64,000 bases of DNA from Nitrobacter vulgaris (lineage in GTDB: Bacteria; Pseudomonadota; Alphaproteobacteria; Rhizobiales; Xanthobacteraceae), in assembly GCF_002028545.1 (NCBI RefSeq), contig NZ_MWPQ01000058.1:1-64000 (forward strand), in the 5' to 3' direction. The notes beneath the pieces were generated by a model. That model worked only from the letters and a program-made list of their open reading frames with translations. It was not told the origin of the DNA and did no database searches. Position numbers and translations under genes: made by a program. Positions 19,213 through 28,544 of the stretch are shown here, piece after piece (within the stretch, counting starts at the first letter, position 1; each line of letters opens with the position of its first letter).

Positions 19213-21045
19213 CTATGTGGTCTTCGCCGGCTTGTCGGAGGATTTGCGGCGGAAGGTCGATTTCACGTTATCAAACAGTTCTACTTTCACGCCGTTGCGG
19301 CGCATGATGTAGCTCTGCTGGATCACCGAGAGCGTGTTATTCCACGCCCAATAGATCACGAGACCGGCCGGGAAAGACGCGAGCATGAAGGTGAAGATTA
19401 CCGGCATCCAGTCGAAGATAATCTTCTGAGTCGGATCCGGCGGTGTCGGATTCAGCTTCATCTGAAACCACATCGTGATGCCCATGATGATCGGCCACGC
19501 ACCGATCGCCAGATAAGGCCCGAGCAGCGGCACCACCGAGGGATCGTATGGCAGCAGTCCGAACAGGTTGAAAATGTGGGTCGGATCGGGCGCGGACAGG
19601 TCCTTGATCCAGGCGAAGAACGGTGCGTGACGCATTTCAATGGTCACGAACAACACCTTGTACAGCGAGAAGAACACGGGAATCTGAAGGAGGACCGGAA
19701 GACAGCCCGAGATCGGGTTGATCTTCTCCTTCTTGTAGATCTCCATCATCTCCTGCTGCAGCTTCATCTTGTCGTCAGGGAAGCGTTCTTTCAGTGCGTT
19801 GATCTGAGGCTGGACCGCCTTCATCTTCGCCATCGAGGCATAGGACTTGTTGGCGAGCGGGAAGAAAATCAGCTTGACCAGTACGGTCACGACCAGAATC
19901 GCGACGCCGAAGTTGCCGAACACATGAAAGAAGAAGTCCAGCGCGAGGAACATCGGCTTGGTGATGAAGTGGAACCAACCCCAGTCGATCAGCAGGTCGA
20001 AATGGTTGAGGTCGAGTTGCTTGTTGTAGCCGCCAAGCTCCACGAACGGAAAATTGAGGCCGACAACACCGGCTTCCTTGGCGCCGGCAAAAAGACGCGT
20101 GTTTACCGAACCGGTACCGCCAACCGGGATCGTCTGCGCATCCTCCAGATAGTCGGTCTGGTAGGTCCTGACTGAACCCGCCAGATCGGATGAGAAGCGC
20201 GCCTGCAATCGCGCGCTGGTGTCAGGCAGCAGGGCCGCGGCCCAGTATTTGTCGGTGATGCCGAGCCAGCCGTTGGTGACATTGAAGGTCACCGATTGGG
20301 CTTCGTCGATCTTCTTGTATGTATATTCCTGCAGCTTCTGATCGCCGAGAAAGCCAATAAGGCCTTCGTGTAGAATGTAGTAACCGGAAACCGCCGGAGT
20401 ACCATGCCGTGAAATCAGCGCGAACGGGTACAGTGTCACCGGCGCGCTGCCGGCGTTTGTGACCTCATCCTTGACCGTGAACAGATAGTGCTCGTCCACC
20501 GAGATGGTGCGACGGAACGTCAGCCCTTCGCCATTGTCATACTTCAGCGTGACCGGCGTGGACTGCGTCAGCGCCCCCGACCCTTCCTGCACCCACACCG
20601 TCTTCTGATCTGGAACCCGGACGGTGGATCCGGTGGCGGGAACCCATCCGAATTCGGCATAATACGGATTGGCCGTACCGGAGGGTGAAAACAGCTCGAT
20701 CGCAGGCGAAGCGGGATCGACCGTCTCGCGATACTTGGTCAGCAGGAGGTCATCGATACGCGCGCCAGTCAGCGACAGGCTTCCGCTCAGGCGAGGGGTG
20801 CTGATCTTGACGCGCGGCTTGGACGCGATGGCAGCATCCCGGGCAACCACCGCGGTTTCAGCTGCGGGTTGAGCGGGCGTGGGGGAATTCGGCGCCGCCT
20901 CAGTCTGAGACTTGGCAAGCTCGCTTTGCGCCTGGTGCGCGGCGCGATCCTTTTCCATCTGCGGAATGTTGTAGAAATACTGCCAGGCGATCAGCACGAG
21001 AGCCGACAGAACGATAGCGATGATGGTATTGCGGTTCTCAGACAT
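19213..21045 (-). CDS. yidC: Membrane protein insertase YidC
   Basis: YidC inserts and folds inner-membrane proteins alone or with SecYEG. The 610-residue protein has an N-terminal membrane helix (about 8-25), a large periplasmic beta domain (about 60-360), and the conserved C-terminal core with five helices, including FGNFGVAILVVTVLVKLIFFPLAN, then KMKLQQEMMEIYKKE, GCLPVLLQIPVFFSLYKVL and LASFPAGLVIYWAWNNTLS. It lies 72 bases downstream of rnpA. Confidence 0.97.
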   Translation of the reverse strand: MSENRNTIIAIVLSALVLIAWQYFYNIPQMEKDRAAHQAQSELAKSQTEAAPNSPTPAQPAAETAVVARDAAIASKPRVKISTPRLSGSLSLTGARIDDLLLTKYRETVDPASPAIELFSPSGTANPYYAEFGWVPATGSTVRVPDQKTVWVQEGSGALTQSTPVTLKYDNGEGLTFRRTISVDEHYLFTVKDEVTNAGSAPVTLYPFALISRHGTPAVSGYYILHEGLIGFLGDQKLQEYTYKKIDEAQSVTFNVTNGWLGITDKYWAAALLPDTSARLQARFSSDLAGSVRTYQTDYLEDAQTIPVGGTGSVNTRLFAGAKEAGVVGLNFPFVELGGYNKQLDLNHFDLLIDWGWFHFITKPMFLALDFFFHVFGNFGVAILVVTVLVKLIFFPLANKSYASMAKMKAVQPQINALKERFPDDKMKLQQEMMEIYKKEKINPISGCLPVLLQIPVFFSLYKVLFVTIEMRHAPFFAWIKDLSAPDPTHIFNLFGLLPYDPSVVPLLGPYLAIGAWPIIMGITMWFQMKLNPTPPDPTQKIIFDWMPVIFTFMLASFPAGLVIYWAWNNTLSVIQQSYIMRRNGVKVELFDNVKSTFRRKSSDKPAKTT

Positions 21046-21117
21046 CGTTCAGGATCTCGTCACTCAATTCGGATTGCGGCTGTATACACCGTTGATGTCG
21101 TCGATTTGACGCTGCGT

Positions 21118-21453
21118 TCATCCTGGATGCCGGCGGTCGAGGCGATGAAACGCCGAACGCAAATCATCAAGCATCACGGCATAACGGCGGTTGAGCGCAG
21201 CACGGCGGCCGATTATCACATAATCGCTGTGCGGTCGCATGGATACGGCGTCCAGGCGCTTCACCAATTCGCGAAGTCTGCGGCGGATGCGGTTTCGCTC
21301 GGTCGCGGTGCCATTTTTTTTTGTCACCGTGAAGCCGATCCTGATCGGACCGCCATCGTTGCGGCGACGATTTTGTACCACGAAGGCAGGGGTGCTCACC
21401 CGCGGCCCATTGGCAACGGCGAGGAAATCCGCCCGCTGCCTCAACCGGTCCAT
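21118..21453 (-). CDS. rnpA: Ribonuclease P protein component
   Basis: This basic protein binds the RNase P RNA and supports tRNA 5'-end maturation. The 111-residue form begins at MDRLRQRADF, where family similarity starts. It contains IGFTVTKKNG and the RNR-type motif ERNRIRRRLREL. A GTG ten codons upstream would extend the protein and overlap rpmH by eight bases, which is a possible alternative start. It sits between rpmH and yidC as usual. Confidence 0.93.
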   Translation of the reverse strand: MDRLRQRADFLAVANGPRVSTPAFVVQNRRRNDGGPIRIGFTVTKKNGTATERNRIRRRLRELVKRLDAVSMRPHSDYVIIGRRAALNRRYAVMLDDLRSAFHRLDRRHPG

Positions 21454-21475
21454 GATGGTTCTCGGGACGATCCGC

Positions 21476-21610
21476 TCAGGCACTCAGGCGCTTGCGGCCC
21501 CGCGCGCGCCGCGCGGCAAGAACCTTCCGGCCGCCGGTGGTCGCGAGGCGGGCACGAAAACCGTGGCGGCGCTTGCGCACCAATTTGCTGGGTTGATAAG
21601 TCCGTTTCAC
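21476..21610 (-). CDS. rpmH: 50S ribosomal protein L34
   Basis: This 44-residue ribosomal protein begins with [20 protein letters not shown] and ends RGRKRLSA. The start codon is GTG, preceded by GGAG. It is the first gene of the rpmH-rnpA-yidC-engB series. Confidence 0.96.
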   Translation of the reverse strand: MKRTYQPSKLVRKRRHGFRARLATTGGRKVLAARRARGRKRLSA

Positions 21611-21929
21611 GGGAGTCTCCGCTGACCGGGCACGTCGCCTGATGTTGAGGTTAAGTCCGGTAATACCGACCTGAACCGAGCCTTTATTCGGCCCGAACAA
21701 GCCGTCCCGATCGAAACCGAGCCGTCACGGACAATTGGCGCGGCTTATACGGGAGTGGCCTCTTTTCGTCAATCTTGCCCTGTACCGTTTCCCAGCCCGG
21801 CCGAATTGGCCAAAATCTCGCGCCGACCTATATTACGCATGTGTTCCGGCAGTGGTTCAGAGGCCGGCGTGCTCCATTCCAGGAGCGCGGATCACGGTCA
21901 GTTTGCCGCAGGCCCTTCAGAGGACAACC
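21611..21929. promoter_or_regulatory. Divergent promoter region, rpmH / histidine kinase
   Basis: This is 319 bases between the rpmH start and the kinase start on the other strand. It must carry the strong rpmH promoter. The rightward frame is open from 21735, but the implied N-terminus looks non-coding, so I treat this as regulatory. No individual elements can be assigned. Confidence 0.45.
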
Positions 21930-23414
21930 GTGTCACAGGCGATCGAACAGCTCCGGATTCGGGCCTCACGTCTCTCATTGCGCGGCCGGCTCGGCCTGTC
22001 CGGCAAGCTCCTGCTGCTGACGATTCCGCTGGTCATGATCGCCGAAATACTGATCTACGTCCCCGCTATCGCCAATTTTCGGCTGAATCGACTCAACGAT
22101 CGCCTGGCAGCCGCCAACACCGCAGCGCTGGTGCTTGATGCAGCTCCCTCTGGCATGGTGCCCGACTCGCTCGCACGGCAGATTCTCAACAGCATCGGCG
22201 CCCGTGCGGTCGCCATCAAGATGGGTCAGCAGCGCCGGCTGCTCGCCAGTGCCGATCTACCGGCGGCGATCGATCATGACATCGACATGCGCACCATGAC
22301 TCCGTGGTCGGCCATTGTCGGTTCATTCGAAACCATGCTGGAGAGCGGCAACCAGGCGATCCGCATCATCGGACCGGGGTCGCGCGGCGCGCAGTTCATC
22401 GAGGTCGTCACCGACGAGGAGCCGCTGCGCCAGTCGATGTACCGCTTTTCGCGCAACCTGCTGCTGGTCTCGCTGGCGATAGCGATTCTGACTGCAGGTT
22501 TGGTCTATCTGGCGCTGCACTACCTGTTCGTCCGCCCGATGCGGCGCCTGACCGCGAATCTCGTGGGCTTTCACCAGAATCCCGAAAGCTCGGCGCGGAT
22601 CATCGTGCCGTCGCAGCGCGGCGACGAAATCGGCGTCGCCGAGCGTGAACTCTCCGACATGCAGCGTGACCTGGTGTCGATGCTGCATCAGAAGAGCCGG
22701 CTGGCAGCGCTCGGTCTCGCCGTCTCGAAGATCAATCACGACCTTCGCAATCTGCTGGCGTCCTCGCAGCTGCTCTCCGACCAACTGGCCAGCGTGCCCG
22801 ATCCCCGGGTGCAGCGGTTCGCGCCAAAGCTGATGCGCTCGCTGGAACGCGCCATCGCATTCTGTCAGTCGACGTTGTCTTATGGACGGGCGCAGGAGGC
22901 CGCCCCCGACCGGCGGCTGATGGCGATTGAACCTATCGTCAACGAGGTGCGGGAGTCGGCGGGACTGGCGCCGGACGGATCCATCACCTGGATCAACGCG
23001 ATCGAGCGCGGCCTTACCATCGACGCGGATCCGGATCAGCTTTTCCGTATTCTGCTCAATCTCGTGCGCAACGCCGCACAGGCTTTGGAGAGCCAACCGC
23101 GAAACGACGCTGATGCTGCGACCCGGCAAATCCGGGTTACCGGCCGCCGCGAAGGCGCGGTGGCGATCGTTGAGGTTTCCGACACCGGACCTGGCGTTCC
23201 GCAACAGGCGCGCAACCATCTGTTCGAGGCCTTCCAGGGATCGGTACGCCCCGGCGGCAGCGGTCTCGGCCTTGCGATCGCGGCAGAACTGGTGCGTGCG
23301 CACGGCGGCGACATTGCTCTGGTCGAAGGCACCATAGGCGCAACGTTCCGGATAGCGATCCCGGATCGTCCCGTGGAGTTGCAAACGATCCGTAACGAAC
23401 GCGCCCGAGCCTGA
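21930..23414 (+). CDS. Sensor histidine kinase with HAMP domain
   Basis: This 494-residue membrane kinase has one helix near residues 27-50, a short periplasmic domain, and a second helix near 176-200. A HAMP linker follows, then a phosphoacceptor box SKINHDLRNLLASS with His270. The ATPase domain has NLVRNAAQAL, DTGPGVP and GGSGLGLAIAAE. Start selection rests on a GTG with AGAGGA upstream; an earlier in-frame start would add 65 residues of doubtful sequence. No response regulator lies next to it. The signal is unknown. Confidence 0.87.
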   Translation: MSQAIEQLRIRASRLSLRGRLGLSGKLLLLTIPLVMIAEILIYVPAIANFRLNRLNDRLAAANTAALVLDAAPSGMVPDSLARQILNSIGARAVAIKMGQQRRLLASADLPAAIDHDIDMRTMTPWSAIVGSFETMLESGNQAIRIIGPGSRGAQFIEVVTDEEPLRQSMYRFSRNLLLVSLAIAILTAGLVYLALHYLFVRPMRRLTANLVGFHQNPESSARIIVPSQRGDEIGVAERELSDMQRDLVSMLHQKSRLAALGLAVSKINHDLRNLLASSQLLSDQLASVPDPRVQRFAPKLMRSLERAIAFCQSTLSYGRAQEAAPDRRLMAIEPIVNEVRESAGLAPDGSITWINAIERGLTIDADPDQLFRILLNLVRNAAQALESQPRNDADAATRQIRVTGRREGAVAIVEVSDTGPGVPQQARNHLFEAFQGSVRPGGSGLGLAIAAELVRAHGGDIALVEGTIGATFRIAIPDRPVELQTIRNERARA

Positions 23415-23465
23415 TCAATCTCAAGATGTCGCTGCTTCGTGTACTAGATTTCGATTTCTTGCCAT

Positions 23466-23560
23466 TATAGCGTTTTCGAGCAAAGTGGATGCCGGTTCGC
23501 GTGAAGAAAACACGTCAAATCAAAATCCTGGAGCCACGCTTCTAATTCCCGCAGAAGCGG
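23466..23560 (-). repeat. Dispersed palindromic repeat, copy 4 (full length)
   Basis: The core TATAGCGTTTTCGAGCAAAG is followed by GGTTCGCGTGAAGAAAAC and then the second hairpin CGCTTCT / AGAAGCG at 23537-23559. The rest of the gap up to tRNA-Arg holds nothing I recognise. Confidence 0.8.
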
Positions 23561-23757
23561 AAAGGCCCTAGGCGAGGAAGCAGCCTTGTCGTGCCCCTCA
23601 CCGCGAATCATCATATGGGATTTCCTGTCGTACGGCGCTGCCGGTGCAGCCGCACCGCTTGCAAAGCCGACCGGGAGCCGTTAGCAATGGCGCGCCTTCG
23701 GGACGCTGGTTCCCGAAACGCAAGCACTGTGAATTTCAGCGATTTTTGCCGACAAAC

Positions 23758-23834
23758 GCGCCCGTAGCTCAGCTGGATAGAGCACCAGACTACGAATCTG
23801 GGGGTCAGGAGTTCGAATCTCTTCGGGCGCGCCA
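23758..23834 (+). tRNA. tRNA-Arg (anticodon ACG)
   Basis: This is a 77-base cloverleaf. The acceptor stem GCGCCCG pairs with CGGGCGC, with G as discriminator and CCA encoded. The D arm is GCTC...GAGC, the anticodon stem CCAGA/TCTGG has loop CTACGAA, and the T arm has GTTCGAATC. The ACG anticodon (wobble inosine after editing) reads CGN codons. Confidence 0.97.
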
Positions 23835-24308
23835 GCTATTTGCTTTTTTCATAACTGATTTCGCGATCGGTCCGGAGATATGACGGCCCGCTTTGTCGGG
23901 TCGACCTGACCGCACGCAACACATCGAGAGCCCCATCCACTTCGGGCTGTCGGGGACAAAGTCATCTCTCCGCTTACCTAGCAACCAAAGCCTATTAGAA
24001 CTTCATGGATGCAAACAAACAAATGTTGCGTCCCGGCTGTAAGATCTCGCCCTTCTTGTATGATTGATGAAAACGAATGTCGTCATTCAGGAGGTTCTGA
24101 CGGAATCCGGAGCGTGCAGAGCAAATTGGCCAAGGGGATTATCGGTATACCGACCGTTCGCCTTCCCTTGCGGTGCATCGGGCTAGCGCGTCAGGGAATG
24201 TCACTCGCTAGCGCTTTGCCTCCTCGTAAAAGGACTTGGCAAAGCATCATTAGCGGCGCGCTCCGGACGTGTCGCTGGCCTCATCCGAATGGTAAGCCAG
24301 ACAGTAGT
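23835..24308. other. Intergenic, no gene recognised
   Basis: This is 474 bases downstream of tRNA-Arg, of lower GC than the core genes. A short rightward open frame lacks a ribosome-binding site and any recognisable motif. A T-rich stretch follows the tRNA directly. I see no integrase or clear repeat of the tRNA 3' end. Confidence 0.5.
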
Positions 24309-26042
24309 CTAGTGCTCTGCTCGTTTCATCGCCTTGCGTGCCAGCGCTAGCCCCATCAGCACGAAGGCGGAGGTCACCTCCGGACCACCCACCACGATGC
24401 GGGTCGGAGTTTTCATCTTGTTCCATTCATAAGCCCTGAAGGGTCCGCGCCGTCCGCCTTCGCCGGCGTGGCTGACGATGCAGTTCAGCGCAGGCGTGAA
24501 AGCCGCCCGATCCGCGCCGAGATGACCTAAGGCGATGAGCGCCAGCGCCGCATCGAACGCGTTCATTTCGGCGGCGATCAGGATGTCCTGCACATAGACC
24601 AGAACCCGGCCGCGCATGTAGCCGAAGCTGTCATCGGGATCGATCGCCTGACGGGCAGCATCCGGCAGCATCGCGAATGCGGCGTAACAACGTCCGAAGT
24701 AGGCGCAATAAAGCTCCGGCAGATAGTAGATATGCGATCTGGGATCGCTGAACGCGCCGCTCTCGACCAGGCGTTTTTGGAAGCGGATGATCCGCTGCAC
24801 CGTTTGCAGGCGTTGCGGCGTCTCAAGAATGCGCCACCGCGAACAGTTGCGGAAGCTGACCTCGAGGACATCGAGATTGAGGGTAGGATCGAGATCGTTG
24901 CCGTAAGGACGGTCGCCCGCGAGATTGTCGATCCAGGTGACGATGCCGCCGTCGTAATCAATGTTGTCGTTCAATGGCACAGTCACAAGCGGTTCATTGG
25001 CGCCGCTATCAACCTGATAGCCGGCGTAGAAATCGAGCAAGGGCTGATCAAGGATCGGATCGTTCGAGCCGACTTGCGTGGCGGCCGAAAACGAACAGGC
25101 TGTGGTGTCGCAGTCCGGGACGTAAATGCCGAAGCCGAGATTCTGCTTGATGTGTGTGAAAAACCGGCTGAACCGCGGATGGGGATTCGGCGCCAGCGCC
25201 GTGATCACGCTGACCCGGCTACCGTCGCGCGAAAACACCTCCTCGCGGCTGGTTTTAAGGCAGAAATCGATCATCTCATTGCTCGCGCGGCGGATCGCAT
25301 TGGTTTCCGCAAGCGTGGCAAGACCGGTTTCGGCAAAACTCAACAGCGCCTCGGTGAAGAATGCATCGTAATAGGCCGAGCGATGGCGGATCTGAACCGG
25401 CTCCCACATCGGTTCGGCGATGCCGCGCCACGGCGGGTTGATCACGTCGCGTGCCGGCGACCGCGCAATGAAGACCCGCGCTAGATTAAAGAGCAGCGTC
25501 GAGTTCTTGTAGCCGCGCGCGTCGAGCCCGGTAAGGGCGGCGAGAAAATCCCGACCACGCAGATCGGGATCGCCGATTAGATTGAACGCCGCAAAGGTGG
25601 GGATGAACCCGTTGTTTCGAAATGATTGAAGCAGATGCGCGCCGCAGGTCCGGATAACGCGCTCGATATCGGCAAGGCTCGGCTCAGGCGCAGAGCGGGA
25701 CATTGCTCCGGGCCGGGGATGGCTCAAAGTCACCGTGTCCAGTAATGCGGCCACCGGTCGGCCGATCGTCGCCCAATCCGGCGTTTCATCGTCCCGCGCT
25801 TGTCGCAGCGCGTTTTGCAGTTCCTGAAAACTGGTCTGGTCCCTCAGTTCTGGCAGGCCGGCGCGCCGCAACAGCGGGCGCAGTGCCGGATTCGCCAGCG
25901 CGGTCTTGTAGAATCTGGCGAGATGGCCGTCGCCACCCTGGTGGCGCAACAGCACAGGATCGCACACATCGTACAGTGTCGGGCCGTCCTTACGGTTCGT
26001 CAGCGCGCGGTAGACAGCGCCGGCCACATGGCGAGCAGTCAT
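24309..26042 (-). CDS. Large protein of unknown family
   Basis: I do not recognise this 577-residue protein. It appears soluble, without signal peptide or clear membrane helix, and rich in aromatic and helical segments. Distinct stretches are RGYKNSTLLFNLARVFIA, a middle part rich in Asp/Asn (VPLNDNIDYDGG and LAGDRPYGNDLDP), and YYLPELYCAYFGRCYAAF. The alternating helical C-terminal half faintly recalls alpha-toroid folds, but I claim no relation. The ATG at MTARHVAG was chosen because the 35 upstream residues look like intergenic sequence. It is divergent from the caspase-like gene. Confidence 0.7.
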   Translation of the reverse strand: MTARHVAGAVYRALTNRKDGPTLYDVCDPVLLRHQGGDGHLARFYKTALANPALRPLLRRAGLPELRDQTSFQELQNALRQARDDETPDWATIGRPVAALLDTVTLSHPRPGAMSRSAPEPSLADIERVIRTCGAHLLQSFRNNGFIPTFAAFNLIGDPDLRGRDFLAALTGLDARGYKNSTLLFNLARVFIARSPARDVINPPWRGIAEPMWEPVQIRHRSAYYDAFFTEALLSFAETGLATLAETNAIRRASNEMIDFCLKTSREEVFSRDGSRVSVITALAPNPHPRFSRFFTHIKQNLGFGIYVPDCDTTACSFSAATQVGSNDPILDQPLLDFYAGYQVDSGANEPLVTVPLNDNIDYDGGIVTWIDNLAGDRPYGNDLDPTLNLDVLEVSFRNCSRWRILETPQRLQTVQRIIRFQKRLVESGAFSDPRSHIYYLPELYCAYFGRCYAAFAMLPDAARQAIDPDDSFGYMRGRVLVYVQDILIAAEMNAFDAALALIALGHLGADRAAFTPALNCIVSHAGEGGRRGPFRAYEWNKMKTPTRIVVGGPEVTSAFVLMGLALARKAMKRAEH

Positions 26043-26414
26043 GATTTTCTTTCGGCGTCCCCATGCGCGCTCAAGGCTTGTTCCAGCCAAGCTATTGGAA
26101 AAATTACACGAATAGTGAAAAATAACAAATGGCGACCACCAAGCCACGGCATCCGGCCATCGGTAACACTTGCTTGATTATCGGACGTCCGGCCCTCCTA
26201 ACTTTCGCGGCCGTAACGTTGCTTAACCAATTGTGTTTCCAATAAATAAAGGTTTCATGTTGCTCATTGAGGAGCCGCGATGTATGACCCTTTCTTATGC
26301 TGCGGTGCCGCAAAACGAGCGTAATTGACCGCAATAGGTCAGGCGCTCCCTGAAACCAATCTGGCGTTGGCGCGACTTACAAGCGCAATTGAGCGCGACC
26401 GGGAATCGATTGTT
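26043..26414. promoter_or_regulatory. AT-rich divergent intergenic region
   Basis: This 372-base spacer separates the unknown large gene from the caspase-like gene and must contain both promoters. It is markedly AT-rich around 26100-26270. No operator or sigma-factor consensus stands out. Confidence 0.4.
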
Positions 26415-27290
26415 ATGAAGTTCGGGCAGTTTCGCGTTTCCCCACGGTCCTTCACATTGGCCGCAGTCTTCGTCGGGATGGTATCGCTGGCGATCGGAGC
26501 CCATGCAGCCTTTAACAAGCGCAGCGTGGAGGTCGCGAAGGCCCTCGACGTCGAGGACACGACCGGCAGCATCGCCGTCAAGTCGTCGCGGGTCGCGCTG
26601 GTGATCGGCAACGGGCACTACCCGGATGCGAACCAGCCCTTGAAACAGTCCCTCAACGATGCCCGGGCGCTGGCAACGGTTCTGCGGCGCGACGGCTTCG
26701 ACGTCATCATGGTCGAGGATGCCGACAAGGACGACATGTCCCGCGCGGTCCGCCGTCTGGAATCAAAGATCGGTCCAGATACGACGGCGCTGCTGTTCTT
26801 CAGCGGGTTCGGCATTCAGTCTGGGCGCGAGAGCTACATGATCCCGGTCAATGCGCAGATCTGGAAGGAAGCCGACGTTCGGCGCGACGGGCTCTCCGTC
26901 GAAACCGTTCTCGGGGCGATGAAGGAGCGCGCCGCCAAGGTCAAGCTCGCCGTGATCGACGCATCGCGGCGCAATCCGTATGAACGGCGCTTTCGCTCCT
27001 ACTCGCACGGTCTTGCGCCGATCAACGTGCCGGACAACGCGCTGATCCTGTCCTCGGCCACGCCAGGACGGGTCATCGACGAATCAAGCGGACAATACAG
27101 CCTGCTGATGGCTGAATTGCTCAAGAATCTCGATAAGTCGGATGCGGACGCCGAAGCCGTTTTCAGCAGGACTCGCGTAGCGGTTTCGCGTGCGAGCGAA
27201 GGGGAACAGGTCCCAACCGTGTCGTCCTCGCTGGCTCAGGGCGTACCTTTCAGGTCTGATGCGGCGGTGGCCGCGCACAAAGAACGATAG
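26415..27290 (+). CDS. Caspase-fold protein lacking the catalytic dyad
   Basis: This 291-residue protein has an N-terminal hydrophobic segment (about residues 10-31, signal peptide or anchor) and a C14 caspase p20-like domain: VALVIGNGHY, LNDARALATVLRRDGFDV, LLFFSGFGIQ.GRESYMIPV and AVIDASRRNPYERRF. In active members the residues are His in the GHG turn and Cys in DAC. Here they are Phe and Ser, so proteolysis is not expected. A second such protein lies 12.5 kb away. The ATG is preceded by a weak site, and starts further upstream are possible. Confidence 0.85.
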   Translation: MKFGQFRVSPRSFTLAAVFVGMVSLAIGAHAAFNKRSVEVAKALDVEDTTGSIAVKSSRVALVIGNGHYPDANQPLKQSLNDARALATVLRRDGFDVIMVEDADKDDMSRAVRRLESKIGPDTTALLFFSGFGIQSGRESYMIPVNAQIWKEADVRRDGLSVETVLGAMKERAAKVKLAVIDASRRNPYERRFRSYSHGLAPINVPDNALILSSATPGRVIDESSGQYSLLMAELLKNLDKSDADAEAVFSRTRVAVSRASEGEQVPTVSSSLAQGVPFRSDAAVAAHKER

Positions 27291-27309
27291 CTAGCGCTGA
27301 GAGCCCTCC

Positions 27310-27393
27310 GCTCTGATTGAAACAGAAGCAGGGGTCTCTGTTTTCGTTGACGCGTTTCCCTCACGCGAATCGGTAGCCACTTCGCTCGAAAAG
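27310..27393 (+). repeat. Dispersed palindromic repeat, copy 5 (degenerate)
   Basis: The first module is decayed (GCTCTGATTGAAACAGAAGC). The core remains as TTGACGCGTTTCCCTCACGCG and CCACTTCGCTCGAAAAG. It lies between two convergent genes. Confidence 0.7.
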
Positions 27394-27519
27394 ACCTGTC
27401 CTGCCGTGAGGCAGACGCTTCGGCCGATCCAGCATCGAGAGATCGAAACCGTCGCCCGATCCTTTCCTTGGACGAGGAGCGCTCACCGCGGCGACCCACT
27501 CCCGAAATCCGGGAGAGAT

Positions 27520-28425
27520 CTAGCGGGCCGCACTCGCTTCCATGGCGATCGGTCTGACCGGATCACCTTCGCGTAGCAAGGCGCCCGCGCGCGCCACCAC
27601 AACGTCGCCTTCCGACAATCCCTCGCGGATCTCAACCTGCCCTCCCGATCGCAATCCAACCTCGACGTGCCGCATTTCAACACGCTGACGCCGGACGACC
27701 TGAACCACTGCGCCCGCGTTTCCATACAGGATCGCGGTCAGGGGCACCGCAATGCCGCAGCTTTCGCCGGTCTTGATGATCGCGCGGCCAAACGCATTGA
27801 CCAACAGGTGCTTGCTGGGGTCAACGGAGATGAAGACCTGCCCGAGTTGGCTGTTCGGTTCGACCGTCGGCGCAATCAGTCGGACCTTGCCGTCCATTTC
27901 GCCGGCACCGACGGCCTTGACCTTAACGGTCTGATCGACCGCGAGTTTCGCCAGGTCGCTGCTCGGCACCTGACCCACCAGATCGAACTCGTTGCCTGTG
28001 ACAATATTGAACAACGCCTCCCCCTTGCCCGACGCCACCGCCCCGATCTCGGCAGACGAACGGCTAACGAGTCCCGCCACCGGAGAAGAAACCAGGATCG
28101 TTCCGCCTTCGGGCCGAGTCACGCGGGCAAGCGCCTGCCCGGCGGTGACGTTCTGTCCCGGCTCTGCCAGAACCTCAGCGACCTTCAAGCCCGGCCGCTC
28201 CGGCCGCACCGCGGTCTCATTCTTCGGGATCAGGATTCCCGTTACCTGGACGCTCGCCAAGAAGCAGGATCTGGTGGCTTTCAGGACGCTAACGGCGGCC
28301 GCATTCGGAGCAACCTGTTCATCCGCGGACAATCCCGACGGAGCAATGATGGTTGCCACCAGCACAACGGCGAGAGCGAGAACCTGCATTGTAATGTAGT
28401 GCGGACCCGGAAGTTTCGTGGACAT
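27520..28425 (-). CDS. HlyD-type periplasmic adapter protein (orphan)
   Basis: This is a 301-residue membrane-fusion protein of the RND/ABC efflux adapter type. A signal segment (about 14-33, MQVLALAVVLVATII) is followed by a lipoyl-like domain (VAEVLAEPGQNVTAGQALARV, SSPVAGLVS) and beta-barrel and membrane-proximal domains. It parallels the adapter encoded next to the RND pump at 38.7 kb, and both carry two cysteines at equivalent places (SCF near residue 53 and SCGIAVP). No pump gene is adjacent, so it may be an orphan or serve the distant pump. It converges on the first caspase-like gene. Confidence 0.82.
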   Translation of the reverse strand: MSTKLPGPHYITMQVLALAVVLVATIIAPSGLSADEQVAPNAAAVSVLKATRSCFLASVQVTGILIPKNETAVRPERPGLKVAEVLAEPGQNVTAGQALARVTRPEGGTILVSSPVAGLVSRSSAEIGAVASGKGEALFNIVTGNEFDLVGQVPSSDLAKLAVDQTVKVKAVGAGEMDGKVRLIAPTVEPNSQLGQVFISVDPSKHLLVNAFGRAIIKTGESCGIAVPLTAILYGNAGAVVQVVRRQRVEMRHVEVGLRSGGQVEIREGLSEGDVVVARAGALLREGDPVRPIAMEASAAR

Positions 28426-28454
28426 TGATCAAAGACTCTTTCCGGGAAAATCGC

Positions 28455-28491
28455 TGCGAGAACGCGATCCACTTCGCTTGAGAACGCTATA
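28455..28491 (+). repeat. Dispersed palindromic repeat, copy 6 (fragment)
   Basis: Only the right half of the core remains: GAACGCGATCCACTTCGC followed by TTGAGAACGCTATA. It lies upstream of the orphan adapter gene. Confidence 0.6.
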
Positions 28492-28544
28492 ATCAAGCCA
28501 CGATCGCGTTTCAACAACCGGCACGATCGGAAGCACGACAAGCT

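Noticed and set aside
21118-21483. GTG start for rnpA overlapping rpmH
   Set aside because: Possible, but the extra ten residues lie outside the family alignment as I know it; the internal ATG is preferred.
22323-23384. 353-codon minus-strand frame over the histidine kinase
   Set aside because: Antisense shadow of a kinase with intact H, N, D and G boxes; its translation is His/Gln/Arg-rich without motifs.
26415-27290. Active metacaspase or programmed-cell-death protease
   Set aside because: The His and Cys of the dyad are Phe and Ser, so proteolytic function should not be assigned from the fold.
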